Shown: positions 25,957 through 34,614, counted from the first letter of the stretch. The stretch is 64,000 nucleotides of DNA from Nocardia colli (GCF_008704205.1 NZ_VXLC01000019.1:1-64000), one strand, 5' to 3'. Numbers and translations: made by a program. The notes: generated by a model not told the origin, from the letters alone.

Positions 25957-26109
25957 GTGTGCGTTCAGCTGCAGCTCATTGCATGCCGGGTTACTGGCGT
26001 GTGCGTTCGACGGCAAGGTCATTGCACGGATGAAACCGAATCTACCTGCGGCAAACGGGTATTGCCGCGCGAACTCTGTTGAGTGATCACTGAACGCAAC
26101 CTAGCGTTC
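25957..26109. promoter_or_regulatory. Duplicated operator block between regulator and P450
   Basis: GTGTGCGTTC-N9-TCATTGCA (25957-25983) recurs as GTGTGCGTTC-N10-TCATTGCA (25999-26026), 42-43 bp apart, about four helical turns. A palindrome GAACGC-N6-GCGTTC (26092-26109) carries the same GCGTTC word nearer the P450. These are candidate sites for the divergent regulator. Confidence 0.55.
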
Positions 26110-26145
26110 GGCCTCTACTGAAACTCGTGCGTCAGAAGGAACGTC

Positions 26146-27363
26146 ATGACCGAGCCGCAGACCACCCTCTCGTCGCTGCCTGTCACCCGCCCCGCGGGCT
26201 GCCCTTTCGATCCGCCGGTCGAGTTCGCGCGGATCCGCGAACGAAATTCATTGACCCGCATGGTGTTTCCGGACGGCCACCACGGCTGGCTGGCGACCGG
26301 CCATGCCACGGTGCGCGCGATCCTGGCCGATCCGCGCTTCAGCGCACGCGCCGAACTCCTGCACTCCCCGCTGGTGGATCTCGGTCCGCTCCCGCCGGCT
26401 CCACCCGGAAATTTCCTCAACCTCGACGCACCCGAGCACACGCGTTATCGAAAGTTGTTGGCGGGCAAGTTCACTGTCCGGCGGATGCGGCTGCTCACCG
26501 AGCGAATAGCGCAGATCAGCACCTGGCACCTCGATGCGATCGAACGAGCCGGTGGTCCAGTGGATTTGGTGACCTCGTTCGCGTATCCGGTTCCGGCGCT
26601 GACGATCTGCGAACTACTCGGAGTGCCCGAAACCGATCGAGCCCGATTTCAGCGCCTGGTCGCCGATCTGGTCACCAAGTTCAACGATCCCGCGCTGGCA
26701 CCGGACGAGCGTCTCGAACAGGGCCTCAGCACCTTCGAGGAAGCCCAGGAATACCTGCGCGACCTGGTCGTCGCCAAACGCGCCGCACCGACCGACGACC
26801 TGCTCAGCGATCTGACCGGCACCGATCTCACGGATCTCGAGCTCGCCGGTGTGGGCGTACTGCTGCTGATCGCCGGCTTCGACACCACCGCGAACATGCT
26901 GGCCCTCGGCGCTTTCGCGCTCCTGTCCCACCCAGAGCAGCTGGCCGCGTTGCGCGGCGACCCCGACCTCGCCGATCGGGCAATCGAGGAACTGCTGCGC
27001 TACCTGACCGTCGCCCACACCGCGACCCGTTCGGCTCTGGTGGATGTCGCACTGGCCGATCGGGTGATCAAAGCCGGTGAGACGGTAGCCCTTTCGCTCC
27101 AGGCCGCCGATCGCGACCCGACCGTATTCGACCAGCCCGACAGCCTCGACCTCCGGCGTAATGCGGTGGGGCACCTGGGTTTCGGCCACGGCCCGCATCA
27201 GTGCCTCGGTCAGCAGCTGGCCCGGGTCGAACTCCGCACGGCGCTAACCGCTTTGACGACACGGTTCCCGACCTTGCGTCTTGCGATACCGGCTGACGAG
27301 ATCCGCACCCGCGCGAACACCCTCGGCGTCCACGGTGTGCCGAACCTTCCGGTCACCTGGTGA
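26146..27363 (+). CDS. Cytochrome P450
   Basis: 405 aa soluble bacterial P450. I-helix AGFDTTANML near residue 245, ExxR as ELLRYL near 284, and the heme loop FGHGPHQCLGQQLARVEL near 346 with the thiolate Cys. N-terminal CPFDPPVEFARIRE is typical of CYP105/107-like families. No membrane anchor. It heads a run with two unknown genes; no ferredoxin or reductase lies beside it. Substrate unknown. Confidence 0.93.
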   Translation: MTEPQTTLSSLPVTRPAGCPFDPPVEFARIRERNSLTRMVFPDGHHGWLATGHATVRAILADPRFSARAELLHSPLVDLGPLPPAPPGNFLNLDAPEHTRYRKLLAGKFTVRRMRLLTERIAQISTWHLDAIERAGGPVDLVTSFAYPVPALTICELLGVPETDRARFQRLVADLVTKFNDPALAPDERLEQGLSTFEEAQEYLRDLVVAKRAAPTDDLLSDLTGTDLTDLELAGVGVLLLIAGFDTTANMLALGAFALLSHPEQLAALRGDPDLADRAIEELLRYLTVAHTATRSALVDVALADRVIKAGETVALSLQAADRDPTVFDQPDSLDLRRNAVGHLGFGHGPHQCLGQQLARVELRTALTALTTRFPTLRLAIPADEIRTRANTLGVHGVPNLPVTW

Positions 27364-27492
27364 CTAGATAACCGCCCTACCTGCGTCGATAGGTAGACCG
27401 AAGAGAAATCGAGTAGTCCGCTACGTATGACCGCTCCAGTTCCCGGCGGCACGCTTATCGAGTCATCCGCAAACGGAAACGAGGTGGAGTTA

Positions 27493-27840
27493 ATGGACGG
27501 ACAAGCGCTACGCCAGACCTGGGCCTGGACCACCGGCTCGGACAGCTTCTCGCACTCCGGGGAGCACCGATTCCCGCCGACGTCGACGCTGGCCGAAATG
27601 AATCTCGCCGACTTCTACGAGTTCGACGACAAGTCGCACGTGGACGCCGGATTCACCAAGGTCACCTTCATCGACGACGCCGGAGTACCGCGCACCGACA
27701 CCTTCCCGGACATCGACACGGTCGACGCGACCCATGTCTTCGGCCGGAACAAGCTGACCGGCGCATCCTGGGAGATGCGGGTCTCCAACATCAGCGCGGC
27801 CGTGACCTTCAACTACTGCTTCTGGGGGCGCGTGTCATGA
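27493..27840 (+). CDS. Unknown small protein
   Basis: 115 aa, not recognised. Rich in aromatic residues and predicted strands (QTWAWTTGSDSFSHSG, NLADFYEFDD, VTFNYCFWGRVS), with one Cys near the end, no signal peptide or TM helix. GGTGGAG lies just before ATG 27493; the ORF is open to ATG 27427, but third-position G+C is poor there and no ribosome site precedes it, so I take the shorter form. The stop overlaps the next start (ATGA), so the two are translated together. Confidence 0.65.
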   Translation: MDGQALRQTWAWTTGSDSFSHSGEHRFPPTSTLAEMNLADFYEFDDKSHVDAGFTKVTFIDDAGVPRTDTFPDIDTVDATHVFGRNKLTGASWEMRVSNISAAVTFNYCFWGRVS

Positions 27841-28160
27841 ACGAAACCCAGTGGTCGAGCGCCGGATCGGCGCCCGCGGTCGAGTCGACGCTGGTGGTGG
27901 CGCTGTACGAGCCGAAGACCGGCCAGATCCGGCACCTGCATTCGGTCACCGTCTTCCGCGGCGCGCAACGCACCGACGAAGCCGAGGCCATCGAAGCGGC
28001 CAAGCAGAGTGCGGCGAAGTACCACGATGACGCGGCGCATCTCGCGGTGGCGACTTCCGACGATCCGCGCTATCTGTCGCCGCACAGAATAGATCCGTCC
28101 ACCGGGCAGTTCGTCCCGCTGACCCATCCCGCGACCATGGCGGGCCGCCACCGGCGGTAG
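27837..28160 (+). CDS. Unknown small protein coupled to its upstream neighbour
   Basis: 107 aa, not recognised. VESTLVVALYEPKTGQIRHLHSVTVFRG looks like a beta hairpin pair, followed by an Ala-rich helix (DEAEAIEAAKQSAAKYHDDA). No catalytic motif seen. ATG 27837 overlaps the stop of the 115-aa gene. Together with the P450 they may form one transcript. Confidence 0.65.
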   Translation: MNETQWSSAGSAPAVESTLVVALYEPKTGQIRHLHSVTVFRGAQRTDEAEAIEAAKQSAAKYHDDAAHLAVATSDDPRYLSPHRIDPSTGQFVPLTHPATMAGRHRR

Positions 28161-28163
28161 CGG

Positions 28164-28805
28164 TCAGGCGTCGGGCCGAGCGGAGCCCGGCCCGCGCTGG
28201 CGTTCGCCATCCGTGACGGTCGTCTTGGGCGGCACCCGGCGGGCCAAGGTCGGGTACACCAGGACCAGACCGTCCTCGTCGATGTGCAGATCGCTGGTGA
28301 AACTTCCTGAGGCGTAACGGATATCGGACCCGTCCTCGGCCAGGCTGAGATGGGTGTAGGTCTGCTTGGACGGGACCACCCGCAGCGTCGGCACCTCGAC
28401 GAACGCCATCAGGAACTCGGCGGTCCCCGGATGCCGGTGCAGTCCGGTGCGAATGATGGGCATGGTGTTGGTCAGCGGCGAGCACGCGAGGTCGCAGTCC
28501 CGCGCGTCGGCGAGGTCCGAGCGCGGCTCCCCGTCGACCGTCCAGACGCCGTCCGCGCGCCGCAGATCCAGCTGACGGTGTTCGGTCGCGGTGACACAGG
28601 TGATCTGTAGTCGCTCGGTGACGGCGTCCGCATCGGTGTCGAGGGTGTAGGTCAGCCAATACGGTTCCGGGAGTTGACCGACCGCCCGGCCCTCACCGTG
28701 TAGCCGCAACCCGTCCAGGTCGATCCAGGCCGACTCGAATCCCGCGGTCTCCTGGACCTGCCAGAGGACCTGACGTCCGGTCAGTACTTCCGTCTTATCG
28801 ATCAT
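28164..28805 (-). CDS. Putative glycolipid-binding protein (DUF1089-like)
   Basis: 213 aa. The pattern of alternating strands with LRLHGEGRAVG near residue 33, YWLTYTLDTDADAVTERLQI, then RRADGVWTVDGEP and CDLACSPLTNTMPIIR matches the putative glycolipid-binding family I recall as PF06475 (PA1994-like). Cytoplasmic, no signal peptide. Ends 3 bp from the converging unknown gene. Ligand unproven. Confidence 0.75.
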   Translation of the reverse strand: MIDKTEVLTGRQVLWQVQETAGFESAWIDLDGLRLHGEGRAVGQLPEPYWLTYTLDTDADAVTERLQITCVTATEHRQLDLRRADGVWTVDGEPRSDLADARDCDLACSPLTNTMPIIRTGLHRHPGTAEFLMAFVEVPTLRVVPSKQTYTHLSLAEDGSDIRYASGSFTSDLHIDEDGLVLVYPTLARRVPPKTTVTDGERQRGPGSARPDA

Positions 28806-28841
28806 GCGACAGCATCGTATTGCCCGCGCGGCGTTTAGGTG

Positions 28842-29669
28842 TCACGAGTTTCCGCGCAGCCAGTCCATGGCGTCCGCGCACGCGCGCAGGACGGAGACGT
28901 GCCCGTCGTCCGGCCGACTCCACAACTGCGCCTTGGGAAGTCGTTGCCGCAGCCAGTCGGCGTGCGCGGGCGGGACGACGCGATCCTGTCCGCCCTGGAC
29001 CAGTAGCACCGGTGCGGTGATGGCGCTCGGTTCGATGCCCCACGGACTGACGAACGCGACATCGTCATCGACCAGCCCGTCGCTGCCGGCTTCGCCGGCG
29101 CGCTGCGCATCCGCGCCGAGGCTTGCCCACTCTCCGGACAGCGCCTCGAAATCCGCGGAAGTGAAACTGTCCATGTCGAATTCGTCGGTCTCCGCGAACT
29201 TCGCTCTGGCCTCCGCCCCGTTCATCGCGGCTTTCAGCCCGCCGGGCGCCACCATGCCCGCGAACCAGTCGAACTCCTCGGTGAACGGCGCGATCCCGGC
29301 CAGACTGACTACCCCCGTGACCCGGTCAGGTAGTTCGGCAGCGCAGGCGAGCGCATGCGGCCCGCCGCCCGATGCGCCCATTACCGCGAATTGCTCGATA
29401 CCCAGCGCATCGGCCATCTGCTCGACGTCGTGTGCCGCCGACGCGACATCTCGCCCGGGGAGTCGAGTGGAACCCCCATAACCAGGTCGGCCGTACGACA
29501 GCAGTCGGATTCCGCGTGCGTTCGCAGCCTCCAGCAGCGGGTCCAGTAGCACGCCCGTCTGCGGCGAACCATGATGCCACACAAGAACTCCCGCGCCACC
29601 GCCGTGCTCGCTGTCGTACGCGCGCACGATTCGCCCGTCATTCAACCGAATGTCCCGAGATGCGACCAT
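28842..29669 (-). CDS. Alpha/beta hydrolase
   Basis: 275 aa. VLVWHHGSPQTG supplies the oxyanion-hole HG motif near residue 32, GASGGGPHALA is the nucleophile elbow near 97, and the end holds GGQDRVVPP (acid) and DDGHVSVL (His). All three catalytic residues are in place. Stand-alone gene; substrate not predictable. Confidence 0.88.
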   Translation of the reverse strand: MVASRDIRLNDGRIVRAYDSEHGGGAGVLVWHHGSPQTGVLLDPLLEAANARGIRLLSYGRPGYGGSTRLPGRDVASAAHDVEQMADALGIEQFAVMGASGGGPHALACAAELPDRVTGVVSLAGIAPFTEEFDWFAGMVAPGGLKAAMNGAEARAKFAETDEFDMDSFTSADFEALSGEWASLGADAQRAGEAGSDGLVDDDVAFVSPWGIEPSAITAPVLLVQGGQDRVVPPAHADWLRQRLPKAQLWSRPDDGHVSVLRACADAMDWLRGNS

Positions 29670-29742
29670 GCGGACACGCTATCCCCACGCACCGACAAAT
29701 TCTCCGGTCCGGATGCCTCCCGATAGCCACAAAGATCATCGC

Positions 29743-29773
29743 TTGACATGGAGTGCGCTCCAACTCCTAGCGT
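29743..29773 (+). promoter_or_regulatory. MerR-type promoter/operator
   Basis: TTGACA (29743-29748) and TAGCGT (29768-29773) are separated by 19 bp, the stretched spacing used by MerR activators. The spacer begins with the perfect palindrome TGGAGTGCGCTCCA (29749-29762). This is the signature MerR layout; no merR gene is adjacent. Confidence 0.82.
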
Positions 29774-29808
29774 TGTCCGTAGCAAGTCCGAATCTCAGGA
29801 GGCACAAC

Positions 29809-30795
29809 ATGATCAACGTCCCCACCCGGCACCTCGGTGAGCTCGCGGTTTCCGCGCAGGGCCTGGGCTGCATGGGCATGAGTCACGGATACGGGGACGC
29901 GGACGACGCGCAGTCGATCGAGACGCTGCGGCACGCCCTCGACCTCGGCGTGAGTTTGCTGGACACCGCCGACTTCTACGGCGCCGGGCACAACGAGGAA
30001 CTGCTCGGCAAGGCCATCGCCGGCCGCCGCGACGAAGTCGTCCTGGCCACGAAGTTCGGTTTCGCCAACAAACTGGGGGAGCCGACCCACATCCGTGGCG
30101 ACGCCGCCTACGTGCACCAGGCCTGCGACGCGTCGCTGCGCCGCCTCGGCGTCGACCACATCGACCTCTACTACCAGCACCGGGTCGACCCGCAGGTGCC
30201 GATCGAGGAGACCGTCGGCGCGATGGCCGAACTGGTACAGGCCGGCAAGGTCCGCCACCTCGGCCTGTCCGAGGCCGGCGCGCAGACCATCCGCCGCGCG
30301 CACGCCGTGCACCCGATCGCCGCGTTGCAGAGCGAATGGTCGCTGTGGACCCGCGATCTGGAGGCCGAGATCGCCCCGGTCTGCCGCGAACTCGGCATCG
30401 GCATCGTCCCGTTCTCCCCGCTCGGCCGCGGTTTCCTGACCGGCAAATACAACTCCGTCGAGGGTCTGGCCGACAACGACGTCCGCCGCACCCAACCGCG
30501 TTTCGCCGACGGCAACCTCGAACGCAACCTGGCGATCGTCGCGAAGCTGAACGAACTGGCCGCGGCCAAGGGCGTCACCGCGGGCCAGCTCGCCCTCGCC
30601 TGGGTCCAGCACCGCGGCGACAACGTCGTGCCCATCCCCGGCACCCGCCGCAAGCAGTACCTCGAGGAAAACCTCGCGGCCCTGACCATCGACCTGTCCG
30701 CCGCCGACCTGGCCGCCATCGAGGCCGCCGCCCCGCGCGAACAGATCGCCGGCACCCGCTACGACGCCACCAGCCTCACCTTCACCAACGGCTGA
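29809..30795 (+). CDS. Aldo/keto reductase
   Basis: 328 aa NADPH-dependent reductase with the (beta/alpha)8 fold. GLGCMGMSHGYG near residue 19, LDTADFYGAGHNEELLGKAI (catalytic Asp and Tyr) near 50, ATKFGF (Lys) near 80, YYQHRVDP (His) near 120, and the coenzyme loop PIPGTRRKQYLEEN near 278. AGGAGG precedes ATG 29809. Driven by the MerR-like promoter upstream, so probably induced by a reactive aldehyde or drug-like effector. Confidence 0.95.
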   Translation: MINVPTRHLGELAVSAQGLGCMGMSHGYGDADDAQSIETLRHALDLGVSLLDTADFYGAGHNEELLGKAIAGRRDEVVLATKFGFANKLGEPTHIRGDAAYVHQACDASLRRLGVDHIDLYYQHRVDPQVPIEETVGAMAELVQAGKVRHLGLSEAGAQTIRRAHAVHPIAALQSEWSLWTRDLEAEIAPVCRELGIGIVPFSPLGRGFLTGKYNSVEGLADNDVRRTQPRFADGNLERNLAIVAKLNELAAAKGVTAGQLALAWVQHRGDNVVPIPGTRRKQYLEENLAALTIDLSAADLAAIEAAAPREQIAGTRYDATSLTFTNG

Positions 30796-30873
30796 ACCGG
30801 ACGTTTTCCGGAGCCTCGTCCCGATAGCGCGAATCGCGTTGGCAGCCGGGGATCGGACTGCAAGGATCTGCGC

Positions 30874-31476
30874 GTGAGTGTTGCGCCGCCGATGCGGCAG
30901 GTCAGAGCTGACTACGACACGGCGACCGTGGTTGTCTATCAGGCATATCCGGTGGAGATCGCCGAAGCGGCCGTTGCCGCAGGAACTTTCGTCGACCCGT
31001 TCAAACGGGACCGGATGACGTGGATCAAGCCTTCGTTTCTATGGATGATGTATCGCTGCGGGTGGGCGAGTAAACCGGGGCAGGAGCGGGTGCTCGCGGT
31101 GTCGATCACGCGCAGCGGATTCGAGTGGGCGCTGTGGCAGTCCTGCCTGAGTCACTATGTGCCGGAGATGTATTCGGATCGGCAGGTGTGGATGGACCGG
31201 TTGCGGGTGAGTCCGGTCCGGATCCAATGGGATCCGGAGCGCGACCTGCACCACCGGCCGCTGGCGCATCGGTCGCTACAGGTCGGGCTCGGCGGTCCGG
31301 CGGTAGGGCTCTACGTCGATCGATGGGTCACCGGCATCCGCGATGTGACCGCCGAGGCGCAGCGGATCGGGCGGTTGGTGGCGGAGGGGAAACTCGACGC
31401 CGCAGCCCGGGCGCTCCCGGTGGAGCGGCCCTATCCGCTGACCCCGGAGATCGCCGCGGTGATCGGGGCGGGGTAG
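30874..31476 (+). CDS. DUF4291 family protein
   Basis: 200 aa. Conserved family core RADYDTATVVVYQAYPVEIAEAA near residue 9 and RMTWIKPSFLWMMYRCGWASKPGQERVLAVSITRSGFEWAL near 49. Proteins of this family are cytoplasmic with unknown activity; the pattern of conserved Arg, Trp and Lys suggests a nucleic-acid or nucleotide-linked role, but that is a guess. GTG 30874 follows AAGGA. Confidence 0.85.
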   Translation: MSVAPPMRQVRADYDTATVVVYQAYPVEIAEAAVAAGTFVDPFKRDRMTWIKPSFLWMMYRCGWASKPGQERVLAVSITRSGFEWALWQSCLSHYVPEMYSDRQVWMDRLRVSPVRIQWDPERDLHHRPLAHRSLQVGLGGPAVGLYVDRWVTGIRDVTAEAQRIGRLVAEGKLDAAARALPVERPYPLTPEIAAVIGAG

Positions 31477-31540
31477 CCCGGAAAGCGGTTGCGAGCTGGT
31501 GTGATCCAAATATCACTGGCGACCGCGGCGCAGGTGTGGT

Positions 31541-31656
31541 TAATCTAGACGGGTCTTGTTCCCGTTGATCGGAGCCCTAACGTTGATTTCATGAGGTAGC
31601 CACTCGGGCGGTCCGCTGTCGCGCACCGCGTTTTCTGAGCGACCTCTGGAGTCATC
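31541..31656 (+). promoter_or_regulatory. Leader of the ABC-F gene with a two-codon ORF
   Basis: TAATCT (31541-31546) is a likely -10. The leader holds ATG AGG TAG (31591-31599), then a weak stem GCGGT / ACCGC (31608-31612, 31625-31629) followed by GTTTT, before the gene's own ribosome site. This could be an attenuator, as in other ABC-F genes. AT-rich AAATATCA near 31508 lies where WhiB7 sites are found. All tentative. Confidence 0.4.
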
Positions 31657-33246
31657 ATGGCAAATCTGTCATTTTCCGATCTCACCTTCGCCTGGCCGGA
31701 CGGCACACCTGTGTTCGACGGGCTCAACGGCGTCCTCGGCCCCGGGCATGTCGGCCTGGTCGGCAGCAATGGTGCGGGCAAATCCACGCTGCTGCGGCTG
31801 ATCGCCCGCGAGCTCACCCCGGCCGTCGGTTCGATCACGGTCACCGGCCATCTCGGCTACCTGCGCCAAGACCTCGGTCTCGCCGCGGGCCAGCGGGTCG
31901 ACGCCGTGCTCGGCATCGCCGACATCCGGAAAGCCTTGCACCGCATCGAATCCGGCGGCGCCGACGAGTCCGATTTCGAACTCGTCGGTCACCGCTGGGA
32001 CGTCGAGGAGCGGGCCATCGCCCTGCTCGGCCGGCTCGGCCTGCACTACGTCGCCGACTCCGCCGAACAGCTGGATCGCCGACTGGAGACCCTCTCCGGC
32101 GGCGAGACCACGCTGCTCGGACTGGTCGCCGAATTGCTGGCCGAACCGGACATCCTGCTGCTGGACGAACCGACGAACAACCTGGATCGGCTTGCCCGCG
32201 AACGGCTTTACGACGTGGTCGCGCAATTCTCCGGCACCGTGCTCACGGTCAGCCACGACCGTGAGCTGCTGGAGCGGATGGGCGCCATCGCGGAGCTGCG
32301 CCAGGGCGAACTGCGCATGTTCGGCGGCAATTTCAGCGAGTACGAGCGGATCATCGAGGCCGAGCAGGCAGCGGCCAAGGCGGCCATCCGCGACGCGCGC
32401 AGCGATGTGCGCAAGCAGGCGCGCGAACTCGTCGAGACGCGGATCAAGCTGGACCGCAGGCAGCGCTACGGGCAGAAGATGTGGGACACCAAGCGGGAAC
32501 CGAAAATCATTATGGCCGAACGCAAACGGCAGGCTCAGGTGGCCGCGGGCAAGCTGCGCAACAACCACATCGGCAAGCTGGAGACGGCCAAGGACCACCT
32601 CCAGCAGGCGCAGGAACTGTTGCGCGACGATCGGGAGATCCGGGTCGATCTGCCCGATACCCGGCTCTACCCCGGACAGGACGTCATCGACCTGGACGAG
32701 GTCGAGTTGGCCTGCGGGCCGACGGTTTCGCTGCGGATCAGCGGGCCGGAACGGATCGCCCTGACCGGGCGCAACGGCATCGGCAAAACGACGCTGCTGC
32801 AACGGATCTCGGCGGCCGGTCCGAAGGTGCCGTGGCGGATGCTGCCGCAACGCCTCGACATCTTCGACGAGCAGCGGTCGGTGTTCGAGAACGTGGCGTC
32901 GACGGCGCCGCACGCGTCACTGGAACAGATCCGAGCCCAGTTGGCCCGCTTCCTGTTTCGGGGCAGCGACGCCGACGTGGCGGTCGCGGCGCTGTCCGGT
33001 GGCGAACGGCTGCGGGCGGCACTGGCCATGCTGCTGCTGGCCGACCCGGCGCCGAAGTTGTTGCTGCTCGACGAGCCGACCAACAACCTCGACCTGCCGA
33101 GTCTCGAGCACCTCACGCAGGCGCTGGCCAGTTTCGAGGGGGCGTTGGTCGTGGTGAGCCACGACCCCCGCTTCCTCGACGACATCGGTCTCACTCGGCG
33201 GGTCGAGCTGACCGCAGACGGTCTGACCGAGACTTTGACGGGATAG
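31657..33246 (+). CDS. ABC-F family ATPase (ribosome-protection or translation factor type)
   Basis: 529 aa with two ABC domains and no membrane segments. Domain 1: Walker A GSNGAGKST near residue 36, LSGGET, LLLDEPTNNLD. Domain 2: GRNGIGKTT near 371, LSGGER, LLLDEPTNNLD. The linker between them (about 235-330; KAAIRDARSDVRKQARELVETRIKL) is long, helical and charged, as in factors that reach the ribosomal peptidyl-transferase site. May give antibiotic resistance, but could equally be a housekeeping ABC-F. Ribosome site TCTGGAG before ATG 31657. Confidence 0.9.
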   Translation: MANLSFSDLTFAWPDGTPVFDGLNGVLGPGHVGLVGSNGAGKSTLLRLIARELTPAVGSITVTGHLGYLRQDLGLAAGQRVDAVLGIADIRKALHRIESGGADESDFELVGHRWDVEERAIALLGRLGLHYVADSAEQLDRRLETLSGGETTLLGLVAELLAEPDILLLDEPTNNLDRLARERLYDVVAQFSGTVLTVSHDRELLERMGAIAELRQGELRMFGGNFSEYERIIEAEQAAAKAAIRDARSDVRKQARELVETRIKLDRRQRYGQKMWDTKREPKIIMAERKRQAQVAAGKLRNNHIGKLETAKDHLQQAQELLRDDREIRVDLPDTRLYPGQDVIDLDEVELACGPTVSLRISGPERIALTGRNGIGKTTLLQRISAAGPKVPWRMLPQRLDIFDEQRSVFENVASTAPHASLEQIRAQLARFLFRGSDADVAVAALSGGERLRAALAMLLLADPAPKLLLLDEPTNNLDLPSLEHLTQALASFEGALVVVSHDPRFLDDIGLTRRVELTADGLTETLTG

Positions 33247-33249
33247 GGC

Positions 33250-33603
33250 CTAATCGAGTTCGGCGACGAGCTTTTTCGGCGCGACCTTGCGGTAGGCGTC
33301 ATGGATGATCTCGGCGAACTCGGTCCAGTCCGGATCGGCGTCCAAGCGGACGCCGATCCACCCGCTGTGGCCGACGTAGGGCGGGACGAAGAATCGTTCG
33401 GGTTCCGAGTCGACCAGTTCGGCCTGCACGCCCTCGGGCGCTGGGCACCACATGGTCGGTCCGGGTTCGTTGTATCCGCCGGGGATGTACTTGACGAACG
33501 AGGTCTTCGTGCGCACGAAGAAGGTCGGGCAGCCGTGGCTGAGCCGTTCGCTGCACTCCGGTAGATCCAGGCAGATCGCGCGGATCCGCGTCAACGGGTC
33601 CAT
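33250..33603 (-). CDS. MmcQ/YjbR family protein
   Basis: 117 aa small DNA-binding-like fold. RIRAICLDLPECSERLSHGCPTFFVR then FVKYI, PERFFVPPYVGHSGWIGVRLD and DAYRKVAPKK match the YjbR/MmcQ family. Cytoplasmic. Converges with the ABC-F gene 3 bp apart. Role unknown. Confidence 0.85.
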   Translation of the reverse strand: MDPLTRIRAICLDLPECSERLSHGCPTFFVRTKTSFVKYIPGGYNEPGPTMWCPAPEGVQAELVDSEPERFFVPPYVGHSGWIGVRLDADPDWTEFAEIIHDAYRKVAPKKLVAELD

Positions 33604-33612
33604 GGGCGCAGT

Positions 33613-34053
33613 TTACGGCGCGGCGGCTCCACGCATCGCCCTTCGGAGCACGCCGGGGTGCCTGAGCAGGCCGGGAGCGAGCCAGACCGCGAGGGCGGTG
33701 AGGGTGAGCCACGGGCGCAAGTGGGGATTCAACCCGCGGATGCGGCCGTCTTCGGCGAGTTCGAGGACGAGGGCCTCGGTCAGGCGGAACGGTCCGACGT
33801 TGGCCTCGGCGAGCAGTACGCGTCGCCTGCCGTCGCCGATCTGTTCGGTCCAGCGCAGGTTGGCCAGTCCGCCGTATGCGGTGGTGAGAAGGATGCGCAG
33901 ATCGTCCTTGCCGCGGAAGACCAATCGGCCGGACAGCGGGGAGACCAATGTGGCATCGGGGGTGAGGGTTTCCATCAACGCGTCGAAATCGGCGGCCGTG
34001 GTCGCCGCGCAGAACTTGGCTACCGAGTCGGTGGCCGTTTCTTCCGGATGCAT
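33613..34053 (-). CDS. NTF2-like (SnoaL-type) small enzyme-fold protein
   Basis: 146 aa cone-shaped alpha+beta barrel: VAKFCAATTAADFDALMETLTPDATLVSPLSG and FRGKDDLRILLTTAYGGLANLRWTEQI. The C-terminal 35 residues are hydrophobic and basic (LTLTALAVWLAPGLLRHPGVLRRAM). ATG 34053 is preferred; a longer ORF would run through the divergent HxlR gene. Shares the operator region with that regulator. Confidence 0.75.
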   Translation of the reverse strand: MHPEETATDSVAKFCAATTAADFDALMETLTPDATLVSPLSGRLVFRGKDDLRILLTTAYGGLANLRWTEQIGDGRRRVLLAEANVGPFRLTEALVLELAEDGRIRGLNPHLRPWLTLTALAVWLAPGLLRHPGVLRRAMRGAAAP

Positions 34054-34068
34054 GGCACCGAACCTAGC

Positions 34069-34099
34069 CGTAGTCCGTTGCAAAAAGCAATGGACTACG
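34069..34099. promoter_or_regulatory. HxlR operator palindrome
   Basis: CGTAGTCC-g-TTGC-aaaaa-GCAA-t-GGACTACG is a 31-bp inverted repeat with one mismatched pair. It spans the HxlR start codon (34090) and lies 16 bp from the divergent NTF2-like gene, so it should repress both. Confidence 0.75.
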
Positions 34100-34608
34100 A
34101 TGGGTGCGTGCCCAAAGCTGCTTTGTCCGACATCGTCTGCTCGATCGCGCGCACCCTCGACGCGGTCGGTGAGCGGTGGACGCCGCTCATCCTGCGGGAT
34201 CTGTTCGTCGGGTTGACCCGGTTCGAGGACCTGCGGCGGGACCTCGGCATCGCCTCGAATGTGCTCACCGCCCGGCTGGCGGCATTGCAGGCGCATGGCA
34301 TCGTGGAAACCCGTGTGTACCAGTCGAATCCGGTTCGGCACGAGTATCTGCTCACGGCCAAAGGGCGGGACCTGTATCCCGTTCTGACGATGATTGTCGC
34401 CTGGGGGGACAACTGGCTCGCCGGGCCCGAGGGGCCGCCCGCGTTGGTCGTGCACGAGGACTGTGGGAAGGTCACCGCCGGTGTGGTGGTGTGCCGGGAG
34501 TGCGGGTCCGCGCTGACCGCGGACAACGTGCGGTTTCATCAGGGGCCGGGTGGGCAGCGCGGCCCGGGGACGATGCTCGTCGGCGATCACATGGTGGCGC
34601 CGAGCTGA
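34090..34608 (+). CDS. HxlR family transcriptional regulator
   Basis: 172 aa. CSIARTLDAVGERWTPLILRDLFVGLTRFEDLRRDLGIASNVLTARL is the standard HxlR winged helix (about residues 15-60), with HEYLLTAKGRDLYPVL in the wing. The C-terminal part has one Cys (in HEDCG) and a CxxC (CREC), so a zinc site or redox switch is possible. ATG 34090 lies inside the palindrome; GTG 34108 is an alternative start. Confidence 0.88.
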   Translation: MDYDGCVPKAALSDIVCSIARTLDAVGERWTPLILRDLFVGLTRFEDLRRDLGIASNVLTARLAALQAHGIVETRVYQSNPVRHEYLLTAKGRDLYPVLTMIVAWGDNWLAGPEGPPALVVHEDCGKVTAGVVVCRECGSALTADNVRFHQGPGGQRGPGTMLVGDHMVAPS

Positions 34609-34614
34609 GGCTGG

